Source: Prevotella sp. UBA3776 (GTDB lineage: Bacteria; Bacteroidota; Bacteroidia; Bacteroidales; Bacteroidaceae). From it: a stretch of 6,647 bases of DNA. The notes beneath the pieces were generated by a model. That model was given only the letters and a program-made list of their open reading frames with translations, did no database searches and was not told the DNA's origin. A program made the position numbers and the translations under genes. The DNA lies in contig DFFM01000022.1 in assembly GCA_002369515.1 (NCBI GenBank), forward strand, positions 10,977 to 17,623, written 5' to 3'. How positions within the stretch are numbered: the first letter of the stretch is position 1; the number at the start of each line of letters is the position of its first letter. Positions 3,791 to 6,647 of the stretch are shown here, one piece after another.

Positions 3791-6592
3791 ATGAAACGAA
3801 TCTCATATCTTCTGTCCTTCCTGGTGCTGAGCCTGTCGTCAATGGCCGGCCCGCTCACTCACGAAGAGGCCAAGGCCGTAGCCTTGCAGTTTGTCAACCA
3901 ACAAGTGGGCAAACTCCACAGCCAGCGCCATCAGGCACCGCGCACGGTGGCCCAATTGCTTACAGCCGTTGACGCTCCCAGCTACCACGTTTTCAACATT
4001 GGCACCGACGACGGCTTTGTCATCGTTTCAGCCGACGAGGGCGAAATCATGGGCTATGCCAACAGCGGCTCCTTCTCTGCCGCCGACATGCCCCAAAGCC
4101 TCCGTGCGTGGCTCGACGAGTATGCCCGGCAGGCCACGCTGCTGAGTCCCGGACAGAAAGCTCTGCGACGCGCTGCCCGCCGTGCATCAAGCAGCGTCAA
4201 GACCGCCATCAGCCCCATGGTCACCGCCCGCTGGAACCAGTCGTCGCCCTTCAACGACCAGTGTCCGCGGCCCAGCGCCTACGGATCGACGCGCTGTCCG
4301 GCCGGGTGCGCCGCCATAGCCATGGGACAAGTCATGTTCTTCCACCAGTATCCTCAGCAAACCACACAGTCCATTCCCAACTACACCCCCGACAGTGGCG
4401 TTTCCTATGGCAAGTCCTTGGGTGTCACCACCTTCAGCTGGAGCAACATCAAGGCCGACTACACCTCGGGGGGAGGCACCGCTGCCAAGGAGGCTGTGGC
4501 CGAGTTCATCAAGTATGTGGGTGCCTCCATCAAGATGGGCTATACTGCTGAGGGCTCGGGCACCGATGTGGCCGAGATTCCGGGCGCACTCATCCAGTAT
4601 TTCGGCTACGACCCATCGGCCCGCTATGTCAGCCGCAACCAGTATTCGTACGAAGGTTGGCGCAACCTCATCTACGACGAGCTGGCCGCCCGTCGCCCTG
4701 TGGTGCTCGGCGGCTCTGCCGTGGTCAGCGGCGCACTCTATGGCCACGCTTTCGTCTGCGACGGCTATGATGGCGACGGTCTCTACCACATCAATTGGGG
4801 ATGGGCCGGACGCGGCGACGGCTACTACAATCTCGACCTGCTCTTCCCTACGGCCAACAACGAGGCGGTGGGCCCCGACGGCTATTCGCTCTTCGAAGTG
4901 GCTGTCGTCGGCATCCAGCACACTGGGGCCGAGGCTGTTGACGTGCCCGATGCTCCCACCACCACCAACCAGTATCTCACGGTCAACAGTGCCAGCCAGA
5001 TTGGCAGCGCAACCATCAACACCGTGCAGACCCTGCGGCTGAACATCACCAACACCAGCACCACGCAGCCCTACTACGGCAACCTCATTCTCTATTTCGG
5101 CACGGCCGAAGGCGAGCACAAGGCCAACAGCGGCATCAGCATCAACCTCGAACCCGGCGAGACGCGCTCCATTGATATGCACTACAAGACCGCACAGACC
5201 TCGCAGCCCATCGTCATCACTGCCACGCCCAGCGCCAGCACCTCGGCGCCCGAGGACATTGTCTATCAGACGACGCTCACCCTCAAAGACCCTTCCGAAC
5301 TGCCTGCCCCTACGCTCACCTTCACGAGCAGTGTCGATAACACCTCTGGCTCCAACCTCTATGGTTCCAGTTTCGTCTATCGCCTCACTGTCACCAACAC
5401 ATCCGACGGCGACTTTGAGGGCGAGATTGCCGCAACACTGCTCGACGGCAAGTCGTGGGACGAAATCACCACCCAGCGGCAAAATGCCGCCGTCGCCGCA
5501 GGAACGAGCCAAGAACTGGTGTTCGTCTTCCCCGACCTCACTTATAAGAACAAATACTTCGTGCGCGCCTACAACGGTTCCCAACTGGTGAACACCAGCT
5601 CCTACTACACGCTCGCACCCGGGCTCACCGTCTATAAGGCCGATGGCACCAGCAGCGTCATCGGTGGCACTTCGTTCAAGATACCAGCCGATGCCGTGGC
5701 TGCCGACTTCCGCGGACTCTCCATCTATTCCAGCACCAGCGTCACCGCCAGCCAGAACCCCAACTGTCTCTACTACCTCGACTCGACGGTTCCTGCTGCA
5801 CTCAAGGACAAGAACATCATTGTGGATGGCACCGCACAGCGCATCCTTCTCACCGACCAGAAGGAATTCTATGTGCCCTCGCCCTTCACCGCAGCCACCA
5901 TACAGTTCACCCGTACCTTCACCCTTGGCTACGATGGAATGGGCGGCGGATGGAGCACCCTCGTGCTGCCTTTCGTGCCCACGCTCATCACCGCTGACGA
6001 CCAGCCCATCGACTGGTTCCACTATAGCGGGCAGGAGGGCAAACAGTTCTGGATTTACGACTTCTACGCTGAAGACGGTGATGCCGTGCTCTTCCGCCAC
6101 GCTGCCGAACTGCAGGCCTATCACCCCTACATCATCAGCGTACCCACCGACATCTACGGCCCCGAATGGCAACTCACCGGCAAACCCATCCTCTTCACTG
6201 CCACCGATGTCACGGTGGAAGCCAACAGAAGCGCCAAGCTCACCGGCAACCAGTTCCAGATGATTGGCACCTTCGCGCAGCTCGACAGCAGCGAAGAGGC
6301 CTTCGTGCTCAACTCCACAGGCAGCATCTTCGAGCGTGGCCCCCTCAGTGTGTCGCCCTTCCATGCCTATTTCGTAGGTCCCGACCGTGACGCCTCTGCC
6401 AATGCCATGCGCATCGCCTTCCACGATCCAGCACCCACTGGCATCGCGCTCCAACAGTCTGCCGACCGTCAACCCGCCAACGCTCCCGTTTATCACATCA
6501 ATGGACAGCGCATCGCCACCTCCGACCAATGGCACCAGCTGCCGAAAGGCATCTATATCGTAAACGGAAAGAAAGCCGTAAAAACAAAATGA
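3791..6592 (+). CDS. Secreted C10-family (SpeB/interpain-like) cysteine protease with inhibitory prodomain and type IX secretion-like tail
   Basis: A papain-fold protease zymogen, probably cell-surface or extracellular; relatives cut host proteins. In its 933 residues, 1-19 are a signal peptide (cleavage after SMA). About 22-125 are a Spi_C10-type prodomain (YHVFNIGTDDGFVIVSADE at 65-83). A basic linker (126-137) is a likely processing site. The catalytic domain is about 140-376: WNQSSPFND at 148-156, nucleophile Cys173 in AGCAAIAMGQ, His319 in GHAFVCDGYD, and NWGW at 335-338. All expected catalytic residues are present. Two Ig-like beta domains follow (about 393-498 and 504-608), then a Prevotella-type beta region with GGGWSTLVLPF at 718-728. 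The end (about 884-933, VYHINGQR and KGIYIVNGKK) resembles a type IX secretion sorting domain. It is far longer than SpeB (about 400 residues) but near interpain A. It probably shares the promoter of the small peptide gene. The host target is unknown. Confidence 0.93.
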   Translation: MKRISYLLSFLVLSLSSMAGPLTHEEAKAVALQFVNQQVGKLHSQRHQAPRTVAQLLTAVDAPSYHVFNIGTDDGFVIVSADEGEIMGYANSGSFSAADMPQSLRAWLDEYARQATLLSPGQKALRRAARRASSSVKTAISPMVTARWNQSSPFNDQCPRPSAYGSTRCPAGCAAIAMGQVMFFHQYPQQTTQSIPNYTPDSGVSYGKSLGVTTFSWSNIKADYTSGGGTAAKEAVAEFIKYVGASIKMGYTAEGSGTDVAEIPGALIQYFGYDPSARYVSRNQYSYEGWRNLIYDELAARRPVVLGGSAVVSGALYGHAFVCDGYDGDGLYHINWGWAGRGDGYYNLDLLFPTANNEAVGPDGYSLFEVAVVGIQHTGAEAVDVPDAPTTTNQYLTVNSASQIGSATINTVQTLRLNITNTSTTQPYYGNLILYFGTAEGEHKANSGISINLEPGETRSIDMHYKTAQTSQPIVITATPSASTSAPEDIVYQTTLTLKDPSELPAPTLTFTSSVDNTSGSNLYGSSFVYRLTVTNTSDGDFEGEIAATLLDGKSWDEITTQRQNAAVAAGTSQELVFVFPDLTYKNKYFVRAYNGSQLVNTSSYYTLAPGLTVYKADGTSSVIGGTSFKIPADAVAADFRGLSIYSSTSVTASQNPNCLYYLDSTVPAALKDKNIIVDGTAQRILLTDQKEFYVPSPFTAATIQFTRTFTLGYDGMGGGWSTLVLPFVPTLITADDQPIDWFHYSGQEGKQFWIYDFYAEDGDAVLFRHAAELQAYHPYIISVPTDIYGPEWQLTGKPILFTATDVTVEANRSAKLTGNQFQMIGTFAQLDSSEEAFVLNSTGSIFERGPLSVSPFHAYFVGPDRDASANAMRIAFHDPAPTGIALQQSADRQPANAPVYHINGQRIATSDQWHQLPKGIYIVNGKKAVKTK

Positions 6593-6647
6593 CGGTAAGG
6601 TACAGCGAAATCCACAAATCATAAAAAACAACGAATTGACGAACAAA
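6593..6647 (+). other. Intergenic tail, probably the leader of a following gene outside the window
   Basis: No hairpin terminator follows the protease stop within these 55 bases. At 6624-6635 the bases read AAAAACAACGAA, close to the leaders seen just before the other start codons. A further plus-strand gene may begin shortly beyond the edge, perhaps in the same transcript. Confidence 0.3.

Noticed and set aside
4187..6646. 819-residue open frame on the minus strand across the protease gene
   Set aside because: It is a shadow of a GC-rich, codon-biased gene. The plus strand encodes an unmistakable C10 protease with intact catalytic motifs, while the antisense translation has no recognisable domain and would run through the prodomain antisense.
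1..6647. Mobile element, tRNA, rRNA or integration site
   Set aside because: No transposase or integrase motifs, terminal inverted repeats, target duplications, or tRNA/rRNA-like sequence were seen on either strand.

Overview
The window looks like a chromosome segment from a Prevotella-like member of the Bacteroidales (Bacteroidota). Four things point there. The proteins themselves are typical: a Bacteroidales class II fructose-bisphosphate aldolase, a DUF6377-type membrane regulator, and a very long C10 (SpeB/interpain-like) protease with a type IX secretion-like tail. The promoters fit the Bacteroidota consensus (TTTG, 19-21 bp, TAnnTTTG). Start codons are preceded by A-rich leaders rather than Shine-Dalgarno boxes. 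GC-rich genes are separated by AT-rich gaps. The genus assignment is from memory of these families, not from a search.

Layout, left to right. Bases 1-48 may be the very end of a plus-strand gene that enters from outside the window. A hairpin at 95-126 with T-runs on both sides can terminate transcription from both directions. On the minus strand follows fba (222-1232), a glycolysis/gluconeogenesis enzyme, with a near-perfect promoter at 1356-1386. Next on the minus strand is a 564-residue single-pass membrane protein (1509-3203) of the DUF6377 type: exported helical sensor half, one membrane helix, a strikingly regular cytoplasmic coiled coil, and a C-terminal helix-turn-helix-like segment.

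A 256-bp divergent intergenic region (3204-3459) carries oppositely directed -7 boxes. Rightward from it runs a small gene for an unrecognised 65-residue acidic peptide (3460-3657), then a 133-bp gap with a heptameric DNA repeat, then a 933-residue secreted C10 cysteine protease (3791-6592). No promoter or terminator was found between the small gene and the protease, so they may share a transcript. The window ends in what looks like the leader of another gene.

How they may work together (inference): fba is housekeeping and independent. The other three form a plausible accessory unit in which the membrane regulator, divergently transcribed, could control the peptide and protease genes. The protease would be exported through Sec, moved across the outer membrane by type IX secretion, and activated by removal of its prodomain. 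The biology least explained by known families is the small peptide, the divergent control region and the heptamer repeat.
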